The notes under the pieces were generated by a model that ran no database searches, was not told the DNA's origin, and was given only the letters and a program-made list of their open reading frames with translations. A stretch of DNA of 64,000 nucleotides from Chryseobacterium sp. c4a (lineage in GTDB: Bacteria > Bacteroidota > Bacteroidia > Flavobacteriales > Weeksellaceae), in contig NZ_WXVU01000003.1 of assembly GCF_009900745.1 (NCBI RefSeq), positions 248,001-312,000 on the forward strand. Direction: 5' to 3'. Shown one piece after another: positions 52,400 to 61,878 of this stretch. Numbering within the stretch: the stretch's first letter is position 1; every line of letters starts with the position of its first letter. The translations under genes were made by a program, and so were the position numbers.

Positions 52400-53359
52400 A
52401 TGAAAAAAATTATACTTTCTTTAAGTTTAATGTTGGGAACGCTTGCATATTCCCAAACAGTTTTGCTCAATGAGAGCTTTGAAACATATCCGAACTTTGT
52501 TGTTACCGGAATTGGAAGTTGGCTTACACTTGATCTTGACGGAGCAAACACCTTTTATGGTGGTGGCCCAGTAATCAATGGAACTACTGTTTCTTCATGG
52601 ACTCCCAATTGGCCTAATGCTTCATCAGCGAAGGCTTTTCAAATATTTAACCCTTCCGCAACTAATGCTACAAACAATCTTACAGCAACAGCAGGAGTAG
52701 ATGAAGAAGTAAGAGACTTCACTCCACACACCGGTCAAAAATATGCTGCGTCATGGGCTGCATCTGCACAATTAGGAACAATTGCCAACAACGATTGGCT
52801 TATTACTCCTGCGGTAGCGCTAGGCACAACATCCAATACTCTAACATTTTGGGTAAAAGCTCTTTCCCCAGATTATACTGAACAATACAAAGTAGGGATA
52901 TACACAGGAAGCGGTACTCCCGTTACCGACACCAACTTCACAATCATTTCCGGAGCTACCGCTCTGAATGCTACCTATCCTGCTTGGCAAATGGTAACTT
53001 ATAATCTTGACGCTTATGCAGGACAAACGATAAGAGTAGGCTTCAACTATATGGCCGAAAATAAATATATGTTTATGTTGGATGATGTAAAAATCACTAC
53101 CGGCGGATCTCTTGGCACTCATGAAAATTCAAAAACAAAAACAAGTACTGCTATCTATCCTAACCCAACTCGAGGAGAAATTAATATTAAAACAGACAAA
53201 AAAATAAAATCTACTTCCGTTATAGATATGTCTGGAAAAACACTTAGCAGAACAGAATCCGAAAACACCAACATTTCTACTCTTCCAAAAGGAACTTATC
53301 TGATGAAAGTAGAGTTTGCAGATGGAACTTCCACCACAGAAAAAATAATCAAACAATAA
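52400..53359 (+). CDS. T9SS-sorted protein with choice-of-anchor-J-type domain
   Basis: 319 residues: a signal peptide (LSLSLMLGTLAYSQ), a cleaved-adhesin/choice-of-anchor-J-like jelly-roll domain (about 20-230: LLNESFETYPNFVVTG, NDWLITPAVALGTTSNTL, VGFNYMAENKYMFMLDDVKI), and a type A T9SS sorting domain (AIYPNPTRGEINIKTD, KGTYLMKVEF, EKIIKQ). It is probably surface-bound or released. The ligand is unknown. Confidence 0.88.
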   Translation: MKKIILSLSLMLGTLAYSQTVLLNESFETYPNFVVTGIGSWLTLDLDGANTFYGGGPVINGTTVSSWTPNWPNASSAKAFQIFNPSATNATNNLTATAGVDEEVRDFTPHTGQKYAASWAASAQLGTIANNDWLITPAVALGTTSNTLTFWVKALSPDYTEQYKVGIYTGSGTPVTDTNFTIISGATALNATYPAWQMVTYNLDAYAGQTIRVGFNYMAENKYMFMLDDVKITTGGSLGTHENSKTKTSTAIYPNPTRGEINIKTDKKIKSTSVIDMSGKTLSRTESENTNISTLPKGTYLMKVEFADGTSTTEKIIKQ

Positions 53360-53383
53360 TCATTGTGTATATACAATCTTCCT

Positions 53384-53411
53384 AAAACCACCAATTCTGG
53401 TGGTTTTTTGT
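53384..53411 (+). terminator. Terminator of the T9SS adhesin-type gene
   Basis: Exact 10-bp arms AAAACCACCA (53384-53393) and TGGTGGTTTT (53398-53407), followed by TTG. Confidence 0.9.
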
Positions 53412-53413
53412 TT

Positions 53414-53421
53414 TACTTTTG
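53414..53421 (+). promoter_or_regulatory. -7 box (TACTTTTG) of the membrane protein gene
   Basis: TAnnTTTG match. It rules out the in-frame TTG at 53419 as a start and favours GTG 53437. Confidence 0.5.
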
Positions 53422-53436
53422 CAAAAAATACGACAC

Positions 53437-54714
53437 GTGTTATTTATCAAAACAAAATTTATTAACTTTCTAAGGCTCGTTTTTCCATCCTCTTATACAG
53501 AACTGGCTGTTTTCTTGTTTTTTATCACTTGCTATGGGATCCTTGGATCTTATATTGCCATTCATTATAGAATTATCTTCGACAGCCGAATTCCATGGGA
53601 TGCTTACTTTAGTTTCGATAATAAATCGATCCTAATGACAGGAGGCAGCTTTGAAAGACATCCTTTATCTTATTATTTTTTCAACTGGATCAGAGAACTC
53701 TGCCTGTTAATATCAGGCGGAAAAATGGATACGACCTTCAGGCTTGCCCTGGCATGGCTTAGCAATATTATTATTACCTTAAATGTTGTTCAGATTTTTA
53801 AATACCTTAAAAATATTATCAGCCTTCCATTAGCCTATAACCTATTGATTACTTTATTTTTTTGGGTATTCTCAACCAATATTATTCTTTCCTTCACTCC
53901 GGAAAATTTCACTTACACCTTATTTTTACTTTCATTGTACAATCATTATGCAGCTATAAAACTCAGAAAAGAAGAAAAGATCCCAGCAGCAGCTTTATCA
54001 TTGGCAAGTATCACTATTGGAGGACTCACTATCACTAATATTGTAAAAGTTTTCATCCCGGTATTTTTTGAAAAAGGGCTTTTCAAAAACTGGAAAAAAA
54101 TAGCAAGTGCAATTCTAAGAGGAATAATAGCCATCTTACTCTATGCACTACTCTATCTTTATAGGATTGATTTCAAATACCAGAACATTTTTTCAAAGAC
54201 GAATCAACAGTATGAAAAATTCTCTAATGTAGAATCTATGCCGACATGGGATATGATCCTTTCTTTCTTTTTTGGAGGGAATATTCTTTTTCCAAGTTTT
54301 ATCATATCTGACAAGCATAATATGAAAGGTTTTGACTTTAAAGGTCTTTATATGGATCTTTATTCATCTCCTATTCCCTACATTTTCATTATCTTATTAT
54401 TGATATTAATAAGTTGGAGTTATCTAAAAAATTTCAAGAATAAATGGGTTCAGGTCATTATGATTTCATTCTTCTTTGACATTGTGATCCATTGTGTAAT
54501 GAGATTCGGACTTCACACTTCATATATTTATGGCGGACATTTTATATTTGTATATCCATTGCTTATGGGGTGGCTATTACGCTCATACAGATCCTCTGCA
54601 AAAATGATGGCTTTTTTAACATTAATAATTAGCGTATTGTTGATGTATCTACTCACCAACAACCTGTTCAGAATGTCAGAATTCTTCTGGTTCTTAGAAA
54701 CGTATTACCAATAA
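53437..54714 (+). CDS. Polytopic membrane protein (DUF6080-like)
   Basis: 425 residues from GTG 53437. About ten or eleven transmembrane segments. The pattern resembles GT-C/ArnT-like lipid-dependent glycosyltransferases: after the first segment comes RIIFDSRIPWDAYFSFDN with acidic residues in the first extracytoplasmic loop, and GGSFERHPLSYYFFNW. I believe it matches DUF6080, from memory. No neighbouring gene tells its substrate. It is followed by a terminator. Confidence 0.6.
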   Translation: MLFIKTKFINFLRLVFPSSYTELAVFLFFITCYGILGSYIAIHYRIIFDSRIPWDAYFSFDNKSILMTGGSFERHPLSYYFFNWIRELCLLISGGKMDTTFRLALAWLSNIIITLNVVQIFKYLKNIISLPLAYNLLITLFFWVFSTNIILSFTPENFTYTLFLLSLYNHYAAIKLRKEEKIPAAALSLASITIGGLTITNIVKVFIPVFFEKGLFKNWKKIASAILRGIIAILLYALLYLYRIDFKYQNIFSKTNQQYEKFSNVESMPTWDMILSFFFGGNILFPSFIISDKHNMKGFDFKGLYMDLYSSPIPYIFIILLLILISWSYLKNFKNKWVQVIMISFFFDIVIHCVMRFGLHTSYIYGGHFIFVYPLLMGWLLRSYRSSAKMMAFLTLIISVLLMYLLTNNLFRMSEFFWFLETYYQ

Positions 54715-54717
54715 AAA

Positions 54718-54745
54718 AAGCCGGGACAATTCCCGGCTTATATAT
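54718..54745. terminator. Bidirectional terminator
   Basis: Exact 9-bp arms AAGCCGGGA (54718-54726) and TCCCGGCTT (54731-54739) with A-run before. It serves the membrane protein gene and the convergent SPOR gene. Confidence 0.88.
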
Positions 54746-54761
54746 TTTGAAATATTCAATA

Positions 54762-55319
54762 TTACTTTGCTTCTGAACAGAAGATTCTATACTGTACAGC
54801 AACTGCAGACTTGAAGTATTCTCTTATTTTAGAAAGATCACCAGAAGCACTCTGTTTAGTAAAATAACTTCCTGCTAAAATTTTATAGTTGGGTCTTAAA
54901 GAAGCATCGGTTTCCACTTTAAGGTTAGGAAATCTTTTTCTGAAGTAAGACTTTACCTCATTAGCTTCTTCATTACTTTTTACAGTTGTAATCTGAATTT
55001 TGTATCCTAAAATTCTAGGATTTTTTCTACAGATTTCAGCATTCGTCAATTCCCTATTCGGTACATAAATCTTATTTGGTTTTGTACTCGTTCCTGAGGA
55101 AATACCAGACTCATTATTGCTATAATCTTTGATTGGATTATTGGTAACAACTCTAGAACATTTATCTTCCACTCCTTCCAAAGCAGCGTTTATTTTGGAA
55201 TCCATGGTGATGACAAGCTCCGTTCCTGAAAGCGTATCCTTTTTAACAACCTGCTGGGCTTCAATACTATAAAAACCAAACAATGATAATATCGAAAATA
55301 TTTTGATCAAATTTCTCAT
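54762..55319 (-). CDS. SPOR-domain protein
   Basis: 185 residues with signal peptide (IFSILSLFGFYSIEAQ). The C-terminal ~80 residues resemble a SPOR domain (YKIQITTVKSNEEANEVKSY, NYKILAGSYFTKQSA), which binds septal glycan strands lacking peptide stems. Two cysteines precede it. A -7 box TAAATTTG lies at 55335-55342. Confidence 0.75.
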   Translation of the reverse strand: MRNLIKIFSILSLFGFYSIEAQQVVKKDTLSGTELVITMDSKINAALEGVEDKCSRVVTNNPIKDYSNNESGISSGTSTKPNKIYVPNRELTNAEICRKNPRILGYKIQITTVKSNEEANEVKSYFRKRFPNLKVETDASLRPNYKILAGSYFTKQSASGDLSKIREYFKSAVAVQYRIFCSEAK

Positions 55320-55334
55320 TTAAACTTGTTTCCG

Positions 55335-55342
55335 CAAATTTA
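55335..55342 (-). promoter_or_regulatory. -7 box (TAAATTTG) of the SPOR gene
   Basis: Minus-strand TAnnTTTG match, 15 bp before the start codon. Confidence 0.5.
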
Positions 55343-55448
55343 TACAAATTAAAAAACTATACCAAACGAGTTATTTAGAATCAATACAAATTAAACGTAA
55401 ATGATATTTTCCCCTTTCTATATGCCGTTAAATTTCTGTTAAAAATAT

Positions 55449-55456
55449 TATTTTTG
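55449..55456 (+). promoter_or_regulatory. -7 box (TATTTTTG) of the alternative complex III operon
   Basis: TAnnTTTG match 45 bp upstream of the first gene. The expected leader is about 38 nt. Confidence 0.5.
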
Positions 55457-55501
55457 CGGAATTGATATGTTTCAATAATTTACTAACATAAGATAATTTA
55501 A

Positions 55502-56860
55502 ATGATTAGTTGGAGAAAGCATTATAAAAAAACGTTGATCGCAATAGGCTTATTGCTATCAACCAGTGCTTCATTTTACGGGCAAGACGGCGATCCTAAA
55601 AACGGAGAGAAACTTTTCAAAGCGAATTGTACTGCATGTCACGCATTGGACAAACAGGTAATAGGGCCACCATTAAAGGGGGTTGTAGAACGTGTTAAGA
55701 CAGAAGGCGGTGTAGACAGAGATTGGCTTCACAAGTGGATCAAAGACAACAAAGCTCTAAGAGCTTCTGGGGATAAATACGCCAATGAGATTTTTGAAAA
55801 GTTTAATAAGACTGAAATGTTACAATTCCCTAACCTTACGGAGAAGGATATTGATGACATTTTAGCTTTCACAACTAACCCTCCTGCTCCTGAGGAGAAA
55901 AAGACGGAAGCAACTCCTGCAGCTGGCGCAGCTACGGCAGCTCCTGCAGACAAAAGCACAACAAACATCGTTATTATTTCACTTTTAGCCATCGCTGGTC
56001 TATTAGTTTGGATTTTAGTTAAACTAAGACAATTAGTAAAACTAGGTCAATCTGAAGAGTTATCAGGGCTTAACGAAACAAGAGTTCGTTCTTTCAGTGA
56101 AATGTACGAGAAGTTCCACTACGTTGGTAAGGCGTTATTAGCAATTCTTGCTATTCTTGCGGCTTACGGAGTTTGGAACTGGTTAATGTGGATCGGGGTT
56201 TACAAAGGTTACAAACCAGAACAACCAATCTACTTCTCTCACAAAATCCACGCTGGAGAACAAAAAATTGACTGTCAATTATGTCACTCTAGTGCTAAAT
56301 ACGGAAAAGTATCTGAGATTCCTTCTATGAACGTTTGTATGAACTGTCACAGAACAATTTCTGAATACAACGCAGATCACTACATGGAGCCAGGAAAAGA
56401 TAAGGCATTCTATGATGGAGAAATTCAGAAGATCTACGCAGCAACAGGTTGGGATCCTGCTAAACAACAGTATACAGGAAAAACACAACCGGTTGAATGG
56501 ACAAGAATCCACAACATGCCAGATTTCGTTTACTTCAACCACTCTCAGCACGTTATTGCTGGCGAACAAGCGATCATCAACTCTTTCAACAAGAAGAACC
56601 CTAACAACAAAATTGATGTTGTTTGTAAAGCTTGTCACGGTAAGATTGACACAATGAATGTTGTTCAAATGGCTAACGACTTTACTATGGGATGGTGTAT
56701 CGAGTGCCACAGAACTACTGAGGTTGATATGAACAACGGTTATAATAAAGAGTACTTCAAGAATCTACACGACAAGTTGAAAAAACAATATCCACAAGAT
56801 GGAGGTAAAATCACTGTAGATGCAATTGGAGGTCTTGAGTGTGGTAAATGTCATTATTAA
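55502..56860 (+). CDS. actA: Alternative complex III subunit ActA, with fused monoheme cytochrome
   Basis: 452 residues with six CxxCH heme sites: C43 (CTACH), then after a transmembrane region 258 (CQLCH), 279 (CMNCH), 375 (CKACH), 399 (CIECH) and 447 (CGKCH). Classic ActA is a pentaheme subunit. Here an N-terminal monoheme cytochrome c domain (residues 25-115, ending in an Ala/Pro/Glu-rich linker) precedes two transmembrane helices and the pentaheme part. It carries electrons in the quinol:cytochrome c/cytochrome oxidase oxidoreductase. A signal sequence is at the start. Confidence 0.93.
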   Translation: MISWRKHYKKTLIAIGLLLSTSASFYGQDGDPKNGEKLFKANCTACHALDKQVIGPPLKGVVERVKTEGGVDRDWLHKWIKDNKALRASGDKYANEIFEKFNKTEMLQFPNLTEKDIDDILAFTTNPPAPEEKKTEATPAAGAATAAPADKSTTNIVIISLLAIAGLLVWILVKLRQLVKLGQSEELSGLNETRVRSFSEMYEKFHYVGKALLAILAILAAYGVWNWLMWIGVYKGYKPEQPIYFSHKIHAGEQKIDCQLCHSSAKYGKVSEIPSMNVCMNCHRTISEYNADHYMEPGKDKAFYDGEIQKIYAATGWDPAKQQYTGKTQPVEWTRIHNMPDFVYFNHSQHVIAGEQAIINSFNKKNPNNKIDVVCKACHGKIDTMNVVQMANDFTMGWCIECHRTTEVDMNNGYNKEYFKNLHDKLKKQYPQDGGKITVDAIGGLECGKCHY

Positions 56861-56883
56861 TAACTAAAAAATTAGAAGTATAA

Positions 56884-59800
56884 ATGGCTTCAAACAAAAT
56901 ACAATTCAGAAGTATTCATGAACTTAAAGATCCAGCTTTAAATAATAAGCTGGCTCAGAAAGAGTTTCAGGAAGAAATTCCGGTAGAAGATTTCCTTGGA
57001 GATGCTGAGACAAACGGATCAAGTACTTCAAGAAGAGATTTCCTTAAATTATTAGGATTCTCTACTGCAGCAGTTACTTTAGCTGCCTGCGAAGCTCCGG
57101 TAATCAAAACGATTCCTTATGTGGTAAAACCGCATGATATTATTCCAGGAGTCCCTAACTATTACGCTTCAACATATTTTGATGGGTTCGACTTTGCTAG
57201 TGTTTTAGTAAAAACTAGAGAAGGTAGACCAATCAAAATTGAACCAAACCCGGCTGGTGGTGATTTAGGTAAAACTAACGCAAGAGCTCAGGCAAGTGTA
57301 CTTTCTCTTTATGATAATGATAAAGTAAAGCAGCCTAAACTAGACGGTAAAGATGAAACTTTCGATAAAGTAGACAGTTTCGTTATCAAAGGTTTGGAAG
57401 AAGCTAAAGCATCAGGCAAAAAGATTGTGGTTTTATCACACTCTTTTGCTTCACCAACTTTCAAAAAGCTATTTGCTGAATTCAAAGCTAAATATCCTAC
57501 AGCTGAATTAGTAACTTTCGATGCATATCCGTATGCTGCAGGACTAGATGCAGCTCAGGAAGTATTCGGACAAAGAGCATTACCTGTTTATGACCTTAAT
57601 GGTTCTGAATTGGTAGTTTCTTTCCAGGCTGATTTCTTAGGAGATTATAACGCTTCAAGCTTAGAGTCTTCTTACGCAGCGGCTAGAAAACCAGGAGCAA
57701 ACATGTTAAGACACATCCAAGTGGAATCTAACATGTCATTAACTGGTGCTAACGCTGACTCAAGATACAGATTAAAGCCAAGTGCAGTAAACAAAACTTT
57801 AGTTGAAGTTTACAACGCAATCGTAGGTGGCGGTACTTCTGATAAAACTGCAACTGAAATTGCTAACGAACTTAAAGCAAAAGGTAGCAAAGCTGTTGTT
57901 TTTGCTGACGGTTCTAAAGGTGCACAGGTTTTAGCACACTTAATCAACCAAAAATTAGGTTCAGTAGCTTTCACTGGTAAAGCTAACTTCCTAAAAGAAT
58001 TCAACGGTGCAAGATATCAGGAATTCCTAGGTTGGGTAAACGGTGGACAAGTTGGAGTACTAGTTACAAACAACGTAGATCCTATCTATGCTCATCCAAA
58101 AGGAGAAGACTTCAAAAAGTCTTTATCTAAAGTTCCTTATGTAATTGCTGTTGCTGATAAGAAAAATGAAATGTACAAAGCAGCTAAGGCTGTTATTCCA
58201 GTAGCTAACTGGTTAGAGTCTTGGGGAGATATCGAACCACAGACTGGAGTATATTCATTAATGCAGCCTACCATCCAGAAAATCTATAAATCAAGACAGA
58301 TTGAAGAATCTTTATTGGTTTGGAAAAATGGTAAGAACAATGCTGCAAACAACTACTACGATTATTTAAAGGCAAGCTCTGCTTCTCTTTTAGGCGGTAC
58401 TTCTTTCAACAAAGCATTATATAACGGTATCAATGCTTCTACTAACTCAACAACATTATCTTATGCAGGTGGAAACGCTGCTCAGGCTGTTGCTGAATTA
58501 GGAAACTTCAAAGCTTCTGATTTAGAATTAGTATTATACACTAAGACTTCAATGGGAGATGGTACTCAGGCAAACAACCCTTGGTTACAAGAGTTACCTG
58601 ACCCGATCACTAGAATGTCTTGGGATAACTACTTGACAATTTCTCCAAAAGATGCAGAAAAGTTTGCTATCGATAACGATCTTAATGCGAGAATGCAGTT
58701 AGATGGTTCTATCGTAAACCTTACTGTAAACGGAGTTACAATAAAAGACGTTCCTGTATTCGTACAGCCAGGTCAAGCAGAAGGATCAGTAGGTCTTGCG
58801 CTTGGATATGGTAAGAAAAACTCAGGAGCAACTGCTGATACAGGGGTAAATGCTTATCCTTTATTCGATGGTTCTAACCTTGTTCTTTCTGGTGTTAAAA
58901 TCGAGAAAACAGGAGAAGATCACGAATTCGCAGGTATCCAGCTTCAAAATACATTAATGGGTCGTTACGAAATCGCTAAAGAAGTTCCTTTAGCTGAATT
59001 CATCAACGTACCATTCGACGATGAGCACAAAGGATGGAACAAACCTTTGGAATACCACACAATCAGTGGAGCTCTTCCAGCAAGAAAAATCGACCTTTGG
59101 GATGCATTTGATGATACTGACGGTCCTCACTTCAACTTATCTATCGACTTGAACTCTTGTACAGGTTGTGGAGCATGTATCATTGCTTGTCAGGCTGAAA
59201 ACAACGTTCCTGTAGTAGGTAAAGAAGAAGTAAGAATGTCTAGAGATATGTATTGGTTAAGAATTGACCGTTACTACTCTTCAAAACAAAAAGTTGAAGT
59301 ATACGAAGGATTAAAAGAAGGAATGGCTGTACCAGAATTATACGGTACTGCATTCAACAAAGAAGGTGGGGCATTGAACCACCCGGCTGATAATCCGGAT
59401 GTAATCTTCCAACCAGTAATGTGTCAGCACTGTAACCACGCTCCATGTGAAACAGTATGTCCGGTAGCGGCAACTTCACACGGTAAGCAAGGTCAAAACC
59501 ATATGGCTTACAACAGATGTATCGGTACCAGATATTGTGCAAACAACTGTCCATACAAAGTAAGACGTTTCAACTGGTTTACTTATAACCTAAACGATAA
59601 GTTCGATTACAACATGAACAACGATTTAGGAAGAATGGTACTTAACCCAGACGTAGTTGTAAGAACTAGAGGGGTAATGGAGAAATGTTCAATGTGTATC
59701 CAAATGACTCAGAATACTATTCTTGAGGCTAAGAAAGAAGGAAGAAAAGTGAAGGATGGAGAATTCCAGACAGCTTGTTCTAAAGCTTGTTCTACTGGTG

Positions 59801-59946
59801 CAATGACATTTGGAGACATGAATGATAAAGATTCTTCAATTAGAAAGGTTTACGCCTCTAACAGAAGATATTATTTACTAGAGGAGATCGGAACAAAACC
59901 AAACGTGTTCTATCACACTAAAGTAAGAAACAGAGTAGAAAAATAA
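56884..59946 (+). CDS. actB: Alternative complex III subunit ActB (Mo-oxidoreductase-like and Fe-S fused)
   Basis: 1020 residues. A Tat-like motif (SRRDFLKLLGFSTAA) near residue 50 is followed by a molybdopterin-oxidoreductase-like half (ActB1) without a visible molybdenum-ligand signature, as known for this complex. From about residue 759 comes a ferredoxin-like half (ActB2) with four Cys clusters: CTGCGACIIAC, CQHCNHAPCETVCP, CIGTRYCANNCPY, and CSMCIQ with CSKACSTGA. It relays electrons between quinol site and heme subunits. Confidence 0.94.
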   Translation: MASNKIQFRSIHELKDPALNNKLAQKEFQEEIPVEDFLGDAETNGSSTSRRDFLKLLGFSTAAVTLAACEAPVIKTIPYVVKPHDIIPGVPNYYASTYFDGFDFASVLVKTREGRPIKIEPNPAGGDLGKTNARAQASVLSLYDNDKVKQPKLDGKDETFDKVDSFVIKGLEEAKASGKKIVVLSHSFASPTFKKLFAEFKAKYPTAELVTFDAYPYAAGLDAAQEVFGQRALPVYDLNGSELVVSFQADFLGDYNASSLESSYAAARKPGANMLRHIQVESNMSLTGANADSRYRLKPSAVNKTLVEVYNAIVGGGTSDKTATEIANELKAKGSKAVVFADGSKGAQVLAHLINQKLGSVAFTGKANFLKEFNGARYQEFLGWVNGGQVGVLVTNNVDPIYAHPKGEDFKKSLSKVPYVIAVADKKNEMYKAAKAVIPVANWLESWGDIEPQTGVYSLMQPTIQKIYKSRQIEESLLVWKNGKNNAANNYYDYLKASSASLLGGTSFNKALYNGINASTNSTTLSYAGGNAAQAVAELGNFKASDLELVLYTKTSMGDGTQANNPWLQELPDPITRMSWDNYLTISPKDAEKFAIDNDLNARMQLDGSIVNLTVNGVTIKDVPVFVQPGQAEGSVGLALGYGKKNSGATADTGVNAYPLFDGSNLVLSGVKIEKTGEDHEFAGIQLQNTLMGRYEIAKEVPLAEFINVPFDDEHKGWNKPLEYHTISGALPARKIDLWDAFDDTDGPHFNLSIDLNSCTGCGACIIACQAENNVPVVGKEEVRMSRDMYWLRIDRYYSSKQKVEVYEGLKEGMAVPELYGTAFNKEGGALNHPADNPDVIFQPVMCQHCNHAPCETVCPVAATSHGKQGQNHMAYNRCIGTRYCANNCPYKVRRFNWFTYNLNDKFDYNMNNDLGRMVLNPDVVVRTRGVMEKCSMCIQMTQNTILEAKKEGRKVKDGEFQTACSKACSTGAMTFGDMNDKDSSIRKVYASNRRYYLLEEIGTKPNVFYHTKVRNRVEK

Positions 59947-59971
59947 AGTTTAAATAATAAATAGGTAAAAA

Positions 59972-61369
59972 ATGTCAGGACATTACGAAGCTCCGATAAG
60001 GGAACCTCTAATTATTGGTCACAAAACTTATCACGATATCACAGAAGATATTGCACGACCTATCGAAGAAAGAGCAGGTAAATTATGGTGGATTTCATTA
60101 TATGCAGCCTTAGTTCTATTCATCTATGGATTCGGATGTATCGCTTATACGATCGGGACAGGTATTGGATCATGGGGGCTTAACAGAACTATTAACTGGG
60201 GTTGGGATATTACCAACTTCGTATGGTGGGTAGGTATCGGTCACGCCGGAACCCTAATCTCAGCAGTATTATTATTATTTAGACAGAGATGGAGAATGTC
60301 TGTAAACAGATCTGCAGAGGCGATGACGATCTTTGCGGTTGTACAGGCAGCAATCTTCCCTGTAATTCACATGGGTAGAGTTTGGGTTGGATACTGGGTA
60401 TTCCCATTACCAAACCAATTCGGTTCTCTTTGGGGGAACTTCAACTCTCCTCTACTTTGGGACGTATTTGCGATCTCTACGTATTTCTCAGTATCAACTG
60501 TATTCTGGTTCATGGGACTTATCCCTGACTTTGCAATGATCAGAGATAGAGCTAAAACTCCTTGGACTAAAAAGATTTATACTTTCCTTGCATTCGGTTG
60601 GGGTGGTAAAGCAAAACACTGGCAAAGATTCGAAGAACTTTCTTTGGTTCTTGCAGGTTTGGCAACTCCACTTGTATTCTCGGTACACACAACCGTATCT
60701 TTTGACTTCGCGACTTCAGTAATTAAAGGATGGCACTCAACTATCTACCCTCCTTACTTCGTTGCTGGTGCGATCTTCTCAGGATTTGCAATGGTACAGA
60801 CACTATTGTTGGTTGCTAGAAAAGTTTGTCACTTAGAAGAATATATTACAATGTATCATATCGAAATTATGAACATCGTAATCGTTCTTACAGGTGGTAT
60901 GGTAACTGTAGCTTATGCAACTGAATATTTCATCGGATGGTACTCAGGATCTAGATTTGAGGATTTCACATATCTTTCTCCAGGTGCTGCTGTAGGACCT
61001 TACTGGTGGGCATTCTGGTCATTGATCATCTGTAACCTTGTGGTTCCTGCTTCTTTCTGGTTCAAAAAAGCTAGAACGAACATTATCTGGACTTTCATTG
61101 TTGCTTTGATCATCAACATCGGTATGTGGTTTGAGCGTTTTGATATCATCGTTATCAACCTTTCAAGAGACTACTTACCAGGATCATGGACAATGTTTAA
61201 GCCAACGATCATTGATGTGGGTGTATACTTAGGAACTATCGGATTCTTCTCTGTATTATTCTTATTATACGCAAGAACATTCCCTGTAATTGCACAGGCT
61301 GAATTAAAATCGATTTTGAAAATCTCAGGTGAAACTTATAAAGCAAAAGAAGGAGATGAGCACCACTAA
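59972..61369 (+). CDS. actC: Alternative complex III quinol-binding membrane subunit ActC
   Basis: 465 residues, NrfD/PsrC-like, with about ten transmembrane segments (ISLYAALVLFIYGFGCIAYTI onward in pieces). It binds and oxidises menaquinol at the membrane. Lies 25 bp after actB and overlaps actD by 14 bp. Confidence 0.92.
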   Translation: MSGHYEAPIREPLIIGHKTYHDITEDIARPIEERAGKLWWISLYAALVLFIYGFGCIAYTIGTGIGSWGLNRTINWGWDITNFVWWVGIGHAGTLISAVLLLFRQRWRMSVNRSAEAMTIFAVVQAAIFPVIHMGRVWVGYWVFPLPNQFGSLWGNFNSPLLWDVFAISTYFSVSTVFWFMGLIPDFAMIRDRAKTPWTKKIYTFLAFGWGGKAKHWQRFEELSLVLAGLATPLVFSVHTTVSFDFATSVIKGWHSTIYPPYFVAGAIFSGFAMVQTLLLVARKVCHLEEYITMYHIEIMNIVIVLTGGMVTVAYATEYFIGWYSGSRFEDFTYLSPGAAVGPYWWAFWSLIICNLVVPASFWFKKARTNIIWTFIVALIINIGMWFERFDIIVINLSRDYLPGSWTMFKPTIIDVGVYLGTIGFFSVLFLLYARTFPVIAQAELKSILKISGETYKAKEGDEHH

Positions 61370-61877
61370 AATTGTATACGGACTTTATGCTGACGACGAC
61401 GATTTAATGAACGGCGTTAAAGCATTCAACGATAAAGGAATCAAAATAAACGAGGTTTATACTCCGTTTCCGGTTCACGGACTAGATAAGGCTTTAGGGT
61501 TAAAGAAAACTAGAATTTCTGATGCTGCTTTCATCTATGCTTGTTATGGTGTTACTATTGGTGCTACTTTAACTTGGTACGTAATGAACCACGACTGGCC
61601 TCAGAACATCGGTGGTAAACCAGCATTCGACTGGGGACACAACATGCCGGCATTCGTAGTTCCAATGTTCGAATTAATGGTATTCTGTGCTGCTCACATG
61701 ATGTCTTTAACTTTCTTAGTTAGAAACAAAATGTATCCAGGAGCTCCAGCTCAGAACCCAGATCCAAGAACTACTGATGATAAATTCATGATGGAATTCG
61801 TAACTGAAGATGTAGAATCTGTAAAGCAGTTGCTAATTGAAACTGGAGTTGAAGAAATAACTGTTAAAGACGCTTAA
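61356..61877 (+). CDS. actD: Alternative complex III subunit ActD (DUF3341)
   Basis: 173 residues from ATG 61356 (MSTTKIVYGLYADDDDLM). An earlier in-frame ATG lies 27 bp inside actC and is less likely. A soluble DUF3341 N-terminal part with EVYTPFPVHGLD is followed by two transmembrane helices (AAFIYACYGVTIGATLTWYV and AFVVPMFELMVFCAAHMM). Starts overlapping actC and ends 1 bp before actE. Confidence 0.92.
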   Translation: MSTTKIVYGLYADDDDLMNGVKAFNDKGIKINEVYTPFPVHGLDKALGLKKTRISDAAFIYACYGVTIGATLTWYVMNHDWPQNIGGKPAFDWGHNMPAFVVPMFELMVFCAAHMMSLTFLVRNKMYPGAPAQNPDPRTTDDKFMMEFVTEDVESVKQLLIETGVEEITVKDA

Positions 61878-61878
61878 A

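Noticed and set aside
53427..53444. TACGACACGT half of the regulon operator near the start of the membrane protein gene
   Set aside because: Only the left half-site matches; the right half is missing and it lies downstream of the -7 box, not 10 bp upstream.
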